The notes: a model not told the origin generated them from the letters alone. A DNA stretch of 47,139 nucleotides from an uncultured Bacteroidales bacterium (GCA_945828585.1 CALZRN010000003.1:1-47139); one strand, 5' to 3'; shown: positions 37,778-46,960, counted from the first letter of the stretch. Made by a program: numbers and translations.

Positions 37778-40006
37778 ATGAAACGTATTATCTATATTAT
37801 CCTGTTGGCAATGGGTTTGGCGGCTGTAGTTCCTATGGCTTCCTTGGTGGATAACAATGTAGCGGCTGTATATGCGGCGGATGCTCGTGCGAAAGCGAAG
37901 GCGCAGCGAGAGAAAGAGAAAGCAAAGCAGCAAAAAGCGCGCGAAAAGGCGAAAGCCAAAGCGGCCAAGGAACGCGAAAAGAAGAAGAAAGAGCAAGCCA
38001 AAGCCGCTGCCCAGAAGCAGAAAGCCCGTGAGAAAGCCAAAGCACAACAGGCGAAAGCAAAGCAGGCGAAATCCTCCTCTGCTTCCTCCAAGCAGTTGGC
38101 TGCTAAATCCGCTGCCCCGAAGGTAGATAATTCCCTCTCGGCTGCGGAGGAGAAAGCCCAATACATGGCGCAGGTAGCCGAGATCGATAAGGCGAATGCG
38201 AAAGCCGAAGCCTATAATAACCGCGACATCACTCACCGCTTGGGCTTCTGGGGACAGGTCGGTTATTCGAACCTCTTCACCTCAGGAATCGCTTTTGACG
38301 ACAAGGCGCAGACCGGTTTCCAAAACAAAGACAAAGGCTTTGTTGGCGGAGGTCTCGGTCTGGGGTATCAACTGCGCTACAAGCAGTTCCTCATGACCGT
38401 TGGCGCAGAGTTCAATACCTATAACTCGATAATGGGCATCTCTAACCAACCGGATGGTTCGATCCTTCGTTCTTTCGGTATGGAGCCATACGCGACGACA
38501 ATGACCTATACCTATAACTTCGCAAAAATGCAGGATCAGCTCATCGGCGGATTTGTACAGGTGCCCCTCCTCTTCGGTATGGAGCTCAAGAAACTGCCGC
38601 TCTTCTGGCAAGCCGGTCTGAAAGCAGGTATCGGCGTCTGGGGCAGTTCCAAGATCTCCGGCACGATGACCACGACGATTCAGGATAACGAGTTGATTGA
38701 CGGCCTCGTGGATATGTATAACCACTCCTTGGTTACCGATCAGGACTTTGATCACCCGGCTACTTCGGTCAAATGGGGACTGAACCTGGCGGCTACGGCG
38801 GAGATCGGTGTGAACCTTGATCAGTGGATCAACGCTTCTCCGCGTCTGCGTCTCTCCCTCTTTGCGGATTACGGCTTCCTCAATGCCCTCTCGTATAAAG
38901 CGGCAGCTCCGGCGTCTGCAAAAGCGCAGACCGATCTGCCGGCTCAGCTGTTAGCTACGGCTAATCCTCTGGATTTCCCGACGAACTCAGCCTTGGCTAC
39001 TTCTTCGGCTGCGAATGCGAAAGTCAATCCCTTCCTCGTGGGTGCGAAGATTGCCGTGTGGTTCGATCTGCCCCGTCCGAAGAAATATACCCGTGACTAT
39101 CCGAAGAAACCGACCCCGCGTATGGGCGTCTATATGTTTGATGAGAACTCTGCGCTCGCTTTGGGTGGCGTAGCGGTTCAGATCACCAATACCGAGTCCG
39201 GCAAGCAGATGCAGAAGAATACCAATCGTAAGGGTCTCCTGCAAGGCCGTTTCGCGCCGGGCGAGTATCGTATCTCGGCTACCAAGAACGGCTATTTCCC
39301 GTCTGACACGGTGCTGCAATCGGTCGAGGAGTTTACGTTTGATACGCTCCGTCTGCCGTTGCGCCGCATCCCGGCTCCGGTCGTTTATACCCTCTGCATG
39401 AACGTGTACGACGAGGAGTCGCATGAGCCGGTAGAGGCAGCTGCGCGTCTCACTGCTCTCACGGATACAGTCGTTCTCTATGCGGCACAGGCTTCCGACG
39501 ACGGTTTCATTGAGACGCCGCTCACCGAAGGTGACTACATCGCGCACCTCACCGCTGCGGGATATATGCCGAAGGATGATACGATTCATTTCGTACGCGA
39601 TACCGCGGATATCTTCCTCCGCCATATCAAGGAGGGTATCAAGGTGAAGATCGAGAACCTCTTCTTTGCTACCAACAAGACGGTTATCCTGCCTACTTCG
39701 GAGCAAGCGATGTCTGACTTGGCATCCTTCCTCATCCAGAACCCGTCTGTCACTATCCATATCACCGGACATACCGATGCGGTGGGTTCGGACGAAGCGA
39801 ACCAGATCCTCTCTGAGGGTCGTGCTAACGCCGTACGTAATGACCTCATCAAGCGTGGCGTAGCCGCAGAGCGTATGACCGCCGAAGGTAAGGGTGAGCG
39901 CGAGCACGTAGCCGATAACGATACCGAGGAGGGACGTCAGCTCAACCGTCGTGTAGAGTTCACCATCACCGGTACCGGAGACGAAGACATCCAGCAAGTC
40001 TTCTGA
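37778..40006 (+). CDS. Barrel-OmpA fusion protein with Lys/Ala-rich N-terminal helix
   Basis: The 742-residue protein has, in order: a signal peptide (1-34, ending VYAADA); a Lys/Ala/Glu-rich segment of ~65 residues likely forming one long helix; a beta-barrel (~150-440) of the same family as the proteins at 11073 and 36818, with GFVQVPLLFGMEL, LSLFADYGFLNAL and a last strand VGAKIAVWFDLPRP; two carboxypeptidase-regulatory-like beta domains (~455-620, GVAVQITNTESGK and HEPVEAAARL); and a C-terminal OmpA domain (~630-742) with GHTDAVGSDEANQILSEGRA and NRRVEFTI, including the Asp and Arg that hold peptidoglycan. It should sit in the outer membrane with both ends in the periplasm and link the barrel to the wall. 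Confidence 0.9.
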   Translation: MKRIIYIILLAMGLAAVVPMASLVDNNVAAVYAADARAKAKAQREKEKAKQQKAREKAKAKAAKEREKKKKEQAKAAAQKQKAREKAKAQQAKAKQAKSSSASSKQLAAKSAAPKVDNSLSAAEEKAQYMAQVAEIDKANAKAEAYNNRDITHRLGFWGQVGYSNLFTSGIAFDDKAQTGFQNKDKGFVGGGLGLGYQLRYKQFLMTVGAEFNTYNSIMGISNQPDGSILRSFGMEPYATTMTYTYNFAKMQDQLIGGFVQVPLLFGMELKKLPLFWQAGLKAGIGVWGSSKISGTMTTTIQDNELIDGLVDMYNHSLVTDQDFDHPATSVKWGLNLAATAEIGVNLDQWINASPRLRLSLFADYGFLNALSYKAAAPASAKAQTDLPAQLLATANPLDFPTNSALATSSAANAKVNPFLVGAKIAVWFDLPRPKKYTRDYPKKPTPRMGVYMFDENSALALGGVAVQITNTESGKQMQKNTNRKGLLQGRFAPGEYRISATKNGYFPSDTVLQSVEEFTFDTLRLPLRRIPAPVVYTLCMNVYDEESHEPVEAAARLTALTDTVVLYAAQASDDGFIETPLTEGDYIAHLTAAGYMPKDDTIHFVRDTADIFLRHIKEGIKVKIENLFFATNKTVILPTSEQAMSDLASFLIQNPSVTIHITGHTDAVGSDEANQILSEGRANAVRNDLIKRGVAAERMTAEGKGEREHVADNDTEEGRQLNRRVEFTITGTGDEDIQQVF

Positions 40007-40009
40007 GAA

Positions 40010-40041
40010 ATACCGTAATACCGTAATAACGTAATAACGAA
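40010..40041. repeat. Octamer array, unit ATACCGTA (4 copies)
   Basis: ATACCGTA twice, ATAACGTA and ATAACGAA in exact 8-bp register fill the gap between the OmpA-fusion stop and the next ATG (40046). It lies inside the proposed operon. Confidence 0.9.
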
Positions 40042-40045
40042 TCTT

Positions 40046-43000
40046 ATGAAGAGACTACTCTTCTTACATATAATCCTGCTCCTCTGCACTCTCTCAAGGG
40101 CGCAGAATGTGGCTACCGGTTTCCCTTATGAATGTGGGTTCGAGGAAAGCGAGGATCTGTCTGCATGGAACCTGAACGTTCAGGCTCCAGCTAACGCAAC
40201 CGATAAATGGATCTTCGGTACGGACGCGCATAGTGCAGGGCGGCGATCCATGTATATCTCTGCTTATGGAGACGGGCTCAATTATGGCGGAAAGAAGAAT
40301 ATCACCATTTCGTATTTGCGCTATAAGTTCCCGACTTCTACCCAGAACCAGAAATATGATATCAGTTTTGACTGGAAGGGACAGGGGGATTCTACGATCT
40401 CCAAATTGTACGTCATGGTTTGTCTGGAGGACTATTTTCTTAACAACCCTGCCAACAATCCTCGAAACATCAATAATATCCTTGCGCCCTATAATACCGG
40501 TCGTTTGTCTAACCAGACGATTAATGCTTGTGAGCAATTAGGCGAGTCTGGTGAGAGATTTGTATGTGGTAGTGAGGCATGGCAGAATATTTCGCTTACC
40601 AACGAGGTTAGTGTGCTTGCTAATCGTTCGACGATGAACTTTGCCATTGTCTTCATTTGGGTAAACGAGAATCAGCAGGACTCTCTTGGCCGCACCTCCA
40701 TAGCGATTGATAATGTCCAGATCAACTCGGCATCTATCAAGAAACCGACCAACGTCGCTGTCTATCCGCAATGTGAGGATTCTTCCCTTTTGGTTACATG
40801 GGAGAGCGGCCTGCCTACCTTTGACATTGAGTATCGCAAGGTGGGTGAAGAGAATTGGGCGCATGGACGTTCCGGTATCTCGGACGGTATGGAAGGCTTT
40901 GTGCGCGAAGACGGTACGAACTGTTCGTATGCACTCAAGCCTATTTTGGAAGGCGCGTACGATGTGCGCATACGAGGAAGACATGACGAACTGCAGACCA
41001 ACTATGTATATGTCTCTCAGGTTCTGGTGTATTGCCCGGATAACCACTGCGTCAACTATATCAATCTGGATGGACCGGATGTCGTCTGCACGACCGGTTT
41101 CTTCCCTGACTATTACGGCAATAACGAGACGCCCTATGATGTTATCGGTAAGGTGGATTTCGGTCCGGATGCGGTGGAGAGTCGGCATACAATACATGTC
41201 GATCCTACGGAGGTTGATCCCCGTACGGATAGTCTGTTAAAGACCGTGCCGGAAGGATCGCTCGCTTCTGTACGGCTCGGTAACTGGAACTGGGGTGGTG
41301 AAGCGGAGTCCGTCACCTATACCATCCATGTGGACTCGTTCACCCAGGGTATCTTGCTCGTCAAGTATGCCGTGGTCTTTGAGGACCCGGGGCATGAAGA
41401 TGAGCCGGAGTTTGATCTGGAGATATTGAAACCCGATGGAACGCCCTTCGAGGATCTCTGTGGTCAGGCGAAGTTTACCTATTCCGATGCGGTCGAAGAT
41501 GGTTGGAATATGTCTTCGAATAACCATGTGGCTTGGAAAGACTGGACGACCGTCGGTGTACCTATCATGCAGTACCACGGTCAGGATATCAAAGTCCGCT
41601 TCACGACCATGGACTGCGGAATGGGTGGTCACTTCGGCTATGCATACTTCACCGTCGATTGCGCCAACGCGCATATAGAAACAGAGAACTGCGGTAGCGA
41701 TGCGCATGTTACCTGTGTCGCTCCGGAGGGTTTCCGGTACCTGTGGTATAAGGACGATGATATCACTAATGTCGTGGCTACGACCAGAACCGTTACCGTC
41801 GATGCTTCCGGTGGTAAATATACCTGCCGTGCAATCTTTATAGAAGAGGATGATTGTTACTTTGAGATCAGTACCGTTTCCGATCCTCGTTTCCCGGTGG
41901 CGGAATATACCTATGAACCGGTATTTGCGAACTGCTCCAGCAAGATCCGATTCACCAATACGTCTCATGTGATGACGATTCTGGAAGACGGCTCGGAGAA
42001 CCATACTGCCGAGAAATGTAGTGAGTCCGAATGGGTCTTCCGCAGCCTCACTTCGTCGAGGACTCCGCTCAGAACAACCATCTGGAATCCCGAGTACCTG
42101 TGCGATGATACGGGTGACTCAGTAGAGGTGACGGTTACCTCATATATCGGTGCCGATAACTCCTGCTTCAACACCCGTGTGGATACGATTGTCATGCCCA
42201 ATATTATTCCGGAGCCGACGGAGATCCGCCGTGTCATTTGCCCGGAGGAGACAGTAAAGTTCGGTAATGACGAGATAGGGTATAAATACTTTAATTCCGA
42301 TACGGTGTATTCGGATCACTTTACGAACTTTGCCGGCTGTGATTCCGTCTCTACGCTGTACCTGAAAGTACATCCCGTGCCTGAAGAGAAGCATATCCAT
42401 GAGGCCATCTGCTCCGACCAGGCGGTGATCATCAATGGTGTTCGCTATAATCAGCCTCTCGATGACTACCCCATTATGCTCAAGACGGTGAACGGCTGTG
42501 ATAGTGCCATCTATCTGACTTTGACGGTCAATACGCGTCTGGAAGCGACGATTCCTCAGCCGGCTTATGCGTGTGCCGATGATGGCCAGTTCTATATATC
42601 CTATGATATACATGCGGGCGTGTACGATAGTCTTGAGATCCGCTTCTCTACCCCGGAATTGAGAGATACGATGATTTATGACCGGAATGTCAACTCTATC
42701 GCTATCCCCTATCCGGAGACCATCACCCCGGGACAATATATGGCGTCCCTCTATTTCTACCAGTTCTGTTGCGGTGTCCGCAAGGAGGAGAGGTTGATCG
42801 AGGTGCGGTATAGCAGCTCGATCGTGGAGCAGAAATGGAATGATGTCTTGACGATGCTCGCGCCCAAATACAACGGCGGATATGAGTTCACGGCGTTCCA
42901 GTGGTATAAGGATAACATGCCTATACCCGGCGAGAACCACTCTTATCTCTACCAGCCGCTGGATTATGAGTCGGAATACTACGTAGTAGCGACCCGCAAG

Positions 43001-43279
43001 GATGGTGTCTCTATCGCTACCTGTCCTATCCAACCTGTCTATAGAGAGCAGCAGTCAGAGTATCCGTCTATCGTCAAGGTCGGTCAGCGTGTACCGATGT
43101 ATATGGCTAAACCGGCGGACATATGGTATTATACCGTCTCCGGACAACTCTATTCTACCACCTCCCTTATGGAGGGATATAACACCCTTGAGGTGCCTTC
43201 GCTGCCCGGCGTTTATATCCTCAAATCGGTCAATAGAGACGGCGAGACAAAAGCCCAAGTGATGATTGTTGAACAATAA
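40046..43279 (+). CDS. Secreted modular protein with T9SS type A-like tail (1077 aa)
   Basis: A signal peptide (MKRLLFLHIILLLCTLSRA) is followed by a sandwich module (~25-230; KWIFGTDAHSAGRRSMYIS, YDISFDWKGQG, AIDNVQI) of the type found in both giant proteins. Then come an FN3-like domain and a region (~335-560) with SVRLGNWNWGGEAES, DPGHEDEPEF and FGYAYFTVDC that is closely mirrored in the next gene, two GCDS-type repeats (NFAGCDSVSTLYLKV, NGCDSAIYLTLTV), and a sorting-type tail (IWYYTVSGQLYS, LPGVYILKSVN, AQVMIVEQ). I infer export by the type IX system to the surface or medium. It lies 39 bp after the OmpA fusion and 18 bp before its paralogue. Confidence 0.87.
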   Translation: MKRLLFLHIILLLCTLSRAQNVATGFPYECGFEESEDLSAWNLNVQAPANATDKWIFGTDAHSAGRRSMYISAYGDGLNYGGKKNITISYLRYKFPTSTQNQKYDISFDWKGQGDSTISKLYVMVCLEDYFLNNPANNPRNINNILAPYNTGRLSNQTINACEQLGESGERFVCGSEAWQNISLTNEVSVLANRSTMNFAIVFIWVNENQQDSLGRTSIAIDNVQINSASIKKPTNVAVYPQCEDSSLLVTWESGLPTFDIEYRKVGEENWAHGRSGISDGMEGFVREDGTNCSYALKPILEGAYDVRIRGRHDELQTNYVYVSQVLVYCPDNHCVNYINLDGPDVVCTTGFFPDYYGNNETPYDVIGKVDFGPDAVESRHTIHVDPTEVDPRTDSLLKTVPEGSLASVRLGNWNWGGEAESVTYTIHVDSFTQGILLVKYAVVFEDPGHEDEPEFDLEILKPDGTPFEDLCGQAKFTYSDAVEDGWNMSSNNHVAWKDWTTVGVPIMQYHGQDIKVRFTTMDCGMGGHFGYAYFTVDCANAHIETENCGSDAHVTCVAPEGFRYLWYKDDDITNVVATTRTVTVDASGGKYTCRAIFIEEDDCYFEISTVSDPRFPVAEYTYEPVFANCSSKIRFTNTSHVMTILEDGSENHTAEKCSESEWVFRSLTSSRTPLRTTIWNPEYLCDDTGDSVEVTVTSYIGADNSCFNTRVDTIVMPNIIPEPTEIRRVICPEETVKFGNDEIGYKYFNSDTVYSDHFTNFAGCDSVSTLYLKVHPVPEEKHIHEAICSDQAVIINGVRYNQPLDDYPIMLKTVNGCDSAIYLTLTVNTRLEATIPQPAYACADDGQFYISYDIHAGVYDSLEIRFSTPELRDTMIYDRNVNSIAIPYPETITPGQYMASLYFYQFCCGVRKEERLIEVRYSSSIVEQKWNDVLTMLAPKYNGGYEFTAFQWYKDNMPIPGENHSYLYQPLDYESEYYVVATRKDGVSIATCPIQPVYREQQSEYPSIVKVGQRVPMYMAKPADIWYYTVSGQLYSTTSLMEGYNTLEVPSLPGVYILKSVNRDGETKAQVMIVEQ

Positions 43280-43297
43280 GTAGAAACTCACATACCT

Positions 43298-46200
43298 ATG
43301 AATATAAATCGATTAGTTAGTGTTTTGATAGTAGCTTCCCTTTCCTTGGCAGCACCTGTCTATGCGGTTAGAAACTATTCTTGTAACTTTGAGACGCAGG
43401 CTGAGCGCAGTCGCTGGGTTCTGAACCCCGCTGCGAATTCTTCTGTGCTCAGCAAGTTGAAGAATAAGTGGTATATAGGTGCACCGGGAAATAACGATAG
43501 AAATGGCCAGTATGGTTTGTTCATTTCGGACGATAACGGTCAATCTGCGCATTATACCAACACCGCCGGTTGTTGGGTATATGCCTATGATACCATTTCG
43601 CTCGAGGCTATGAACGGTGACTATACGGTATATTTCGACTATTGTGTCATGGCGAATATGGCAAGTAAGTTTGACGGACTCTATATGCTTTGGATTCCGG
43701 AGTCTGTCAAGATCATGTCCATCCCTTCCAGTCCCGGTAAGGCAGAAGATATCCCGGAGGAATGTCTTCCGTATTTCATTCCTCTTCAGCCTCTGGCGAA
43801 TACGGATTACCTGAGCGGTACGGCTACTTGGAAACAGTGTGCGGCTAAGATTCCCGGTTCTAAATGCGACGGTACGCCCCATCGTCTGGTATTCATCTGG
43901 ACGAACGGCTCCTCTGTTCCTCAGCAACCGGGTGCGATGATCGATAATATAGTGATTACCGATGTGCCCCTTTGTGACGCGCCGACCAATCCTGTTATAG
44001 CACGCTCGGGTGATACTGTGAAAATCTCCTGGTCAGGGAACGCATCCTCCTACGAGGTTAGCGCCTATTCCTATGATGCGGACTCCTGGGCGGGACCGAA
44101 GATCGTGCAGGGTAACCAGACTACCTTCGCGAATCCCGCTGCCGGGCAGACGGATTTTATCATTCGTGCTGTCTGCGACGATGGTAACTTTAGTCTCAAG
44201 ACCATTACATCCAAACTCATCTATTATCCGGATCAGATGTGTGTAGATTATCTTAATCTCGATAATGCCGTTTGCTACGTAAATAACTCCTCTCCATCCA
44301 GTTCAGAGACCTTTGAGGATTTCGTAGTACGCAGGGTGGATAATGGACCGGCTCAGAAGAGCAGCCGCCATACCGTCCATTTCGATCGTACGGAAACGGA
44401 GCCGCGTACCGGTGGATTGGCGAAGACCATTCCCGACGGAGAGTTCGCTTCTGTACGTCTGGGTAACTGGGATTCCAATGATGAGGCGGAGCGAATTGAG
44501 TTTACCTTCCTCGTGGATACGATCAAGTATCCGGTTCTCCTGCTTAAGTATATGCCGCTTTTGGAGGCACCGGGACATGAGGATTTCGAGAATCCCCGCT
44601 TCAAACTCGATATGTTAGTAGGTGGTAAAACGATCGGTCGTTGCGGTCAGGCGGACTTTAACGCCAATAATGTCATGAAGGACGGCGCGCTTCAGCCCGA
44701 AGCTGTGGCACAAGGATGGCATATCACCCCCAAAGAAATAGCACAGACATCTGATGATGTGGTTTGGAAAGAATGGACGACCGTAGGTGTCAACCTCCGG
44801 GATGGTAACTATCAGGGCAAACAACTGACAGTTCGCCTTACTACGCACGACTGTACTTTCTCTGTTCACTCAGGATATGCCTATTTCACGCTCGGCTGCT
44901 CCGATGGTAAACTGAAGGATATGAAGTGCGGACAGGTCAATCCGGATTTCAAAGCCCCGGACGGCTTCTTGTATCGCTGGGCGTATGCTTCGGATGAGGT
45001 ACACCGCCGCGCTAACGGCTCCTTCCCAGAGCAATACGTACGTGGCAGAAACCAGATTTATAATGCCGGCGAACACGATGATCACCTCTATGTGGTCGAT
45101 TGTATGTTCGTGCAGGATACCACCTGTTACTTCTCCCTATATGCTTCGACTCTGGCTACCAATCCTATTTCTGAAATGGCAAAGCCGCATATCATCCGTT
45201 CCTGCCGCGATAATATCTATAAGGTGGAGTTTGACGCTTCGCCTTCTTGGGTGCAGGAGATCAACCACGTGACGGGTGATACATCGGTTTCTAAGAATTA
45301 TCATATTGAGCGTTACGAGTGGAATATAGAGGGCCTGCCGGCGGGCTACTCCAACTGGTCCGATGAGGTCAAGCCGACCTTTAACTTCCCGGTAGAGGGT
45401 GGGCATTTCATCGTTAATCTCCGTACGCAATGCGGTACCTGCGAGGATGTCCTGACCTATCATCTCTATATGGATCCGCTCTCCACGACGCGTGATACCA
45501 TCGTGGATATCCTCTGCGACGATGCCCGTATCAATGGATATGTATGGAAGGAGAAACCCGACACGCTCTATCATAACTACGGCTTGGATTCCATCATCCT
45601 CTATAATGAAGCTACCTCTTGCGACTCGATCATCTACCTCAAGCTCATTGAGCCGATTCGTATCTTCGAGGACACGATGATCATGCAAACCTCGCTGCCG
45701 TTCACCTATCACGGACGCGTTTACCCGGAGGGTACCGTTTCTATGATCGATACTGTTCCTTCGCCTACTAACTGCGACTCGACTTACGTCCTCAATCTGG
45801 AGATCTACGAACCGCTGCAGGCTTCCATGCCTTCGGCATATATCCTCTGTGAGGGAGACGATATGCTGAGACTGGTGTACACCATCTCTCGTGGGCGCAG
45901 CGTGCGCTATTCCTATGGTTTTGAGGAGTCTGGCATGCCGTCGCTTGACCCCGTAGCGGAGATGCAGAAGAAAGGCGATTATGCCATCTCTATACCGATT
46001 GACGAGACGATTATTCCTGATGTCTATAACGGTTTCGTGCTCTTGGAGGACGCGCTGCCACAATGTAACGTCCGCTTGCCCTTCGTCCTCACGATGCAGT
46101 ATGCCTCTACGGTCATTGCCCAGCGTTGGAATGACGTCTTGGCGATCAAGAATGCAGATTTCAACGGCGGTTACCGCTTTGATTCCGTCCAGTGGTATGT

Positions 46201-46567
46201 CTCCGGCGCGCCAATTGAAGGAGCTACGGACTTCAACTACTACGTGGGTGAAGGAAAACAACTGCGTTTCGGCGAAGAGTATCAGGCGCTGCTGACGCGT
46301 GAGGATGGTGTCAAACTGTTCACTTGCGCCTTTGTTCCGGCTCCTGTTCCTGCCGAGGTGATGGATATGCCGTCGCTTGTGCCGATGGGACAAACGATTT
46401 CCGTTCCGGGTCAGGGTGTTGCGCAGTGGGTGGATATGTTAGGACGTACCCATCATACCGAAGTCTTCAATAACTCCGATATCTATGCGCCGGCTGCCGC
46501 AGGTAGCTACCTGCTCATCCTGCAAAAACAGGACAACCGCTCCGCACATCATATAGTAGTGAAATAA
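43298..46567 (+). CDS. Secreted modular protein, paralogue of the preceding gene (1089 aa)
   Basis: A signal peptide (ending APVYA before VRNYSC) leads to the same architecture as the gene before it: sandwich module with KWYIGAPGNNDRNGQYGLFI and VIDNI-like end, FN3-like domain (VKISWSGNASSYEV), the shared middle region (FASVRLGNWDSNDEAER, APGHEDFENP, SGYAYFTLGC), a PKD-like stretch (~640-710), two CDSI/CDST repeats, and a type A-like tail (QWVDMLGRTHHTEV, AAGSYLLILQKQDN, HHIVVK). The two paralogues are diverged enough to be an old duplication. It is the last gene of the operon, followed directly by a nine-unit octamer array and a terminator. Confidence 0.87.
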   Translation: MNINRLVSVLIVASLSLAAPVYAVRNYSCNFETQAERSRWVLNPAANSSVLSKLKNKWYIGAPGNNDRNGQYGLFISDDNGQSAHYTNTAGCWVYAYDTISLEAMNGDYTVYFDYCVMANMASKFDGLYMLWIPESVKIMSIPSSPGKAEDIPEECLPYFIPLQPLANTDYLSGTATWKQCAAKIPGSKCDGTPHRLVFIWTNGSSVPQQPGAMIDNIVITDVPLCDAPTNPVIARSGDTVKISWSGNASSYEVSAYSYDADSWAGPKIVQGNQTTFANPAAGQTDFIIRAVCDDGNFSLKTITSKLIYYPDQMCVDYLNLDNAVCYVNNSSPSSSETFEDFVVRRVDNGPAQKSSRHTVHFDRTETEPRTGGLAKTIPDGEFASVRLGNWDSNDEAERIEFTFLVDTIKYPVLLLKYMPLLEAPGHEDFENPRFKLDMLVGGKTIGRCGQADFNANNVMKDGALQPEAVAQGWHITPKEIAQTSDDVVWKEWTTVGVNLRDGNYQGKQLTVRLTTHDCTFSVHSGYAYFTLGCSDGKLKDMKCGQVNPDFKAPDGFLYRWAYASDEVHRRANGSFPEQYVRGRNQIYNAGEHDDHLYVVDCMFVQDTTCYFSLYASTLATNPISEMAKPHIIRSCRDNIYKVEFDASPSWVQEINHVTGDTSVSKNYHIERYEWNIEGLPAGYSNWSDEVKPTFNFPVEGGHFIVNLRTQCGTCEDVLTYHLYMDPLSTTRDTIVDILCDDARINGYVWKEKPDTLYHNYGLDSIILYNEATSCDSIIYLKLIEPIRIFEDTMIMQTSLPFTYHGRVYPEGTVSMIDTVPSPTNCDSTYVLNLEIYEPLQASMPSAYILCEGDDMLRLVYTISRGRSVRYSYGFEESGMPSLDPVAEMQKKGDYAISIPIDETIIPDVYNGFVLLEDALPQCNVRLPFVLTMQYASTVIAQRWNDVLAIKNADFNGGYRFDSVQWYVSGAPIEGATDFNYYVGEGKQLRFGEEYQALLTREDGVKLFTCAFVPAPVPAEVMDMPSLVPMGQTISVPGQGVAQWVDMLGRTHHTEVFNNSDIYAPAAAGSYLLILQKQDNRSAHHIVVK

Positions 46568-46639
46568 CTAGTACCATAGGAACCTAGTACCCTAGGGACC
46601 TAGGACTCTAGTACCCGAGGTCCCCTAATACTTCGGACT
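46568..46639. repeat. Octamer array, unit CTAGTACC/CTAGGnAC (9 copies)
   Basis: Nine consecutive 8-bp units begin on the base after the stop codon: CTAGTACC, ATAGGAAC, CTAGTACC, CTAGGGAC, CTAGGACT, CTAGTACC, then three more degenerate ones. It is the longest array in the window (72 bp) and ends nine bases before the terminator hairpin. Confidence 0.9.
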
Positions 46640-46647
46640 CCAGAAAT

Positions 46648-46682
46648 AGCCGGTTATCCATTTGGGTATCCGGCTTTTCTTT
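46648..46682 (+). terminator. Intrinsic terminator of the secreted-protein operon
   Basis: A 12-position stem (AGCCGGTTATCC / GGGTATCCGGCT, one mismatch, one G-U) with a four-base loop is followed by TTTCTTT. Confidence 0.88.
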
Positions 46683-46692
46683 ATCTCTTTTT

Positions 46693-46738
46693 CCTTTACC
46701 CCTCTAACCTCTAATCCTTGATCCTCTAACCCTTTCTA
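46693..46738. repeat. C-rich array, unit CCTCTAAC (period 7-8)
   Basis: CCTTTACC, CCTCTAA, CCTCTAAT, CCTTGAT, CCTCTAAC and CCTTTCTA follow one another just after the terminator. The unit is nearly that of the array after the other operon-end terminator (36639-36686). Confidence 0.75.
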
Positions 46739-46866
46739 GAGAAGGGCCGGGGTTAGGCTGCTCTAACGCCCTCTGCAACCGATCCTTGCGTTTTTTCTCG
46801 GGAGGTGTACAAATTGACAGAAATTGTGTAAAAAAACGCCTATTTCAATAAATTGTAAAATTGAGT

Positions 46867-46897
46867 TTGCATATTCCAAATAAATGTTGTAATTTTG
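46867..46897 (+). promoter_or_regulatory. Promoter of a transcript leaving the window
   Basis: TTG at 46867, 20-bp spacer starting CATATTCC, and TAATTTTG at 46890-46897. No coding start follows within ~130 bases. Confidence 0.7.
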
Positions 46898-46960
46898 TAA
46901 CCAATCCACGCAGGGATGCGCACCCCTACGCGTACATAACTGCGGCGTGGATTTCGGTTG
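46898..46960 (+). ncRNA. Structured leader or small RNA (three-way-junction-like)
   Basis: Directly after the promoter, AATCCACGC (46903) pairs perfectly with GCGTGGATT (46945), and flanking AACC can pair with GGTT. Inside, AGGG pairs with CCCT and CGC with GCG, giving two small hairpins. A T-run follows ~10 bases later. I do not recognise a known riboswitch class. Confidence 0.4.

Noticed and set aside
36674-38236. 520-residue minus-strand ORF
   Set aside because: It is antisense to the barrel and OmpA-fusion genes, covers promoter and array DNA, and its leucine/arginine-rich text is the mirror of the Lys/Ala-rich segment.
37778-40006. PorE-type T9SS protein
   Set aside because: It has OmpA and a regulatory-like domain but no TPR or beta-propeller, and instead contains a barrel.
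45137-46393. 418-residue minus-strand ORF
   Set aside because: Antisense to the last secreted-protein gene, with no signal or motif of its own.
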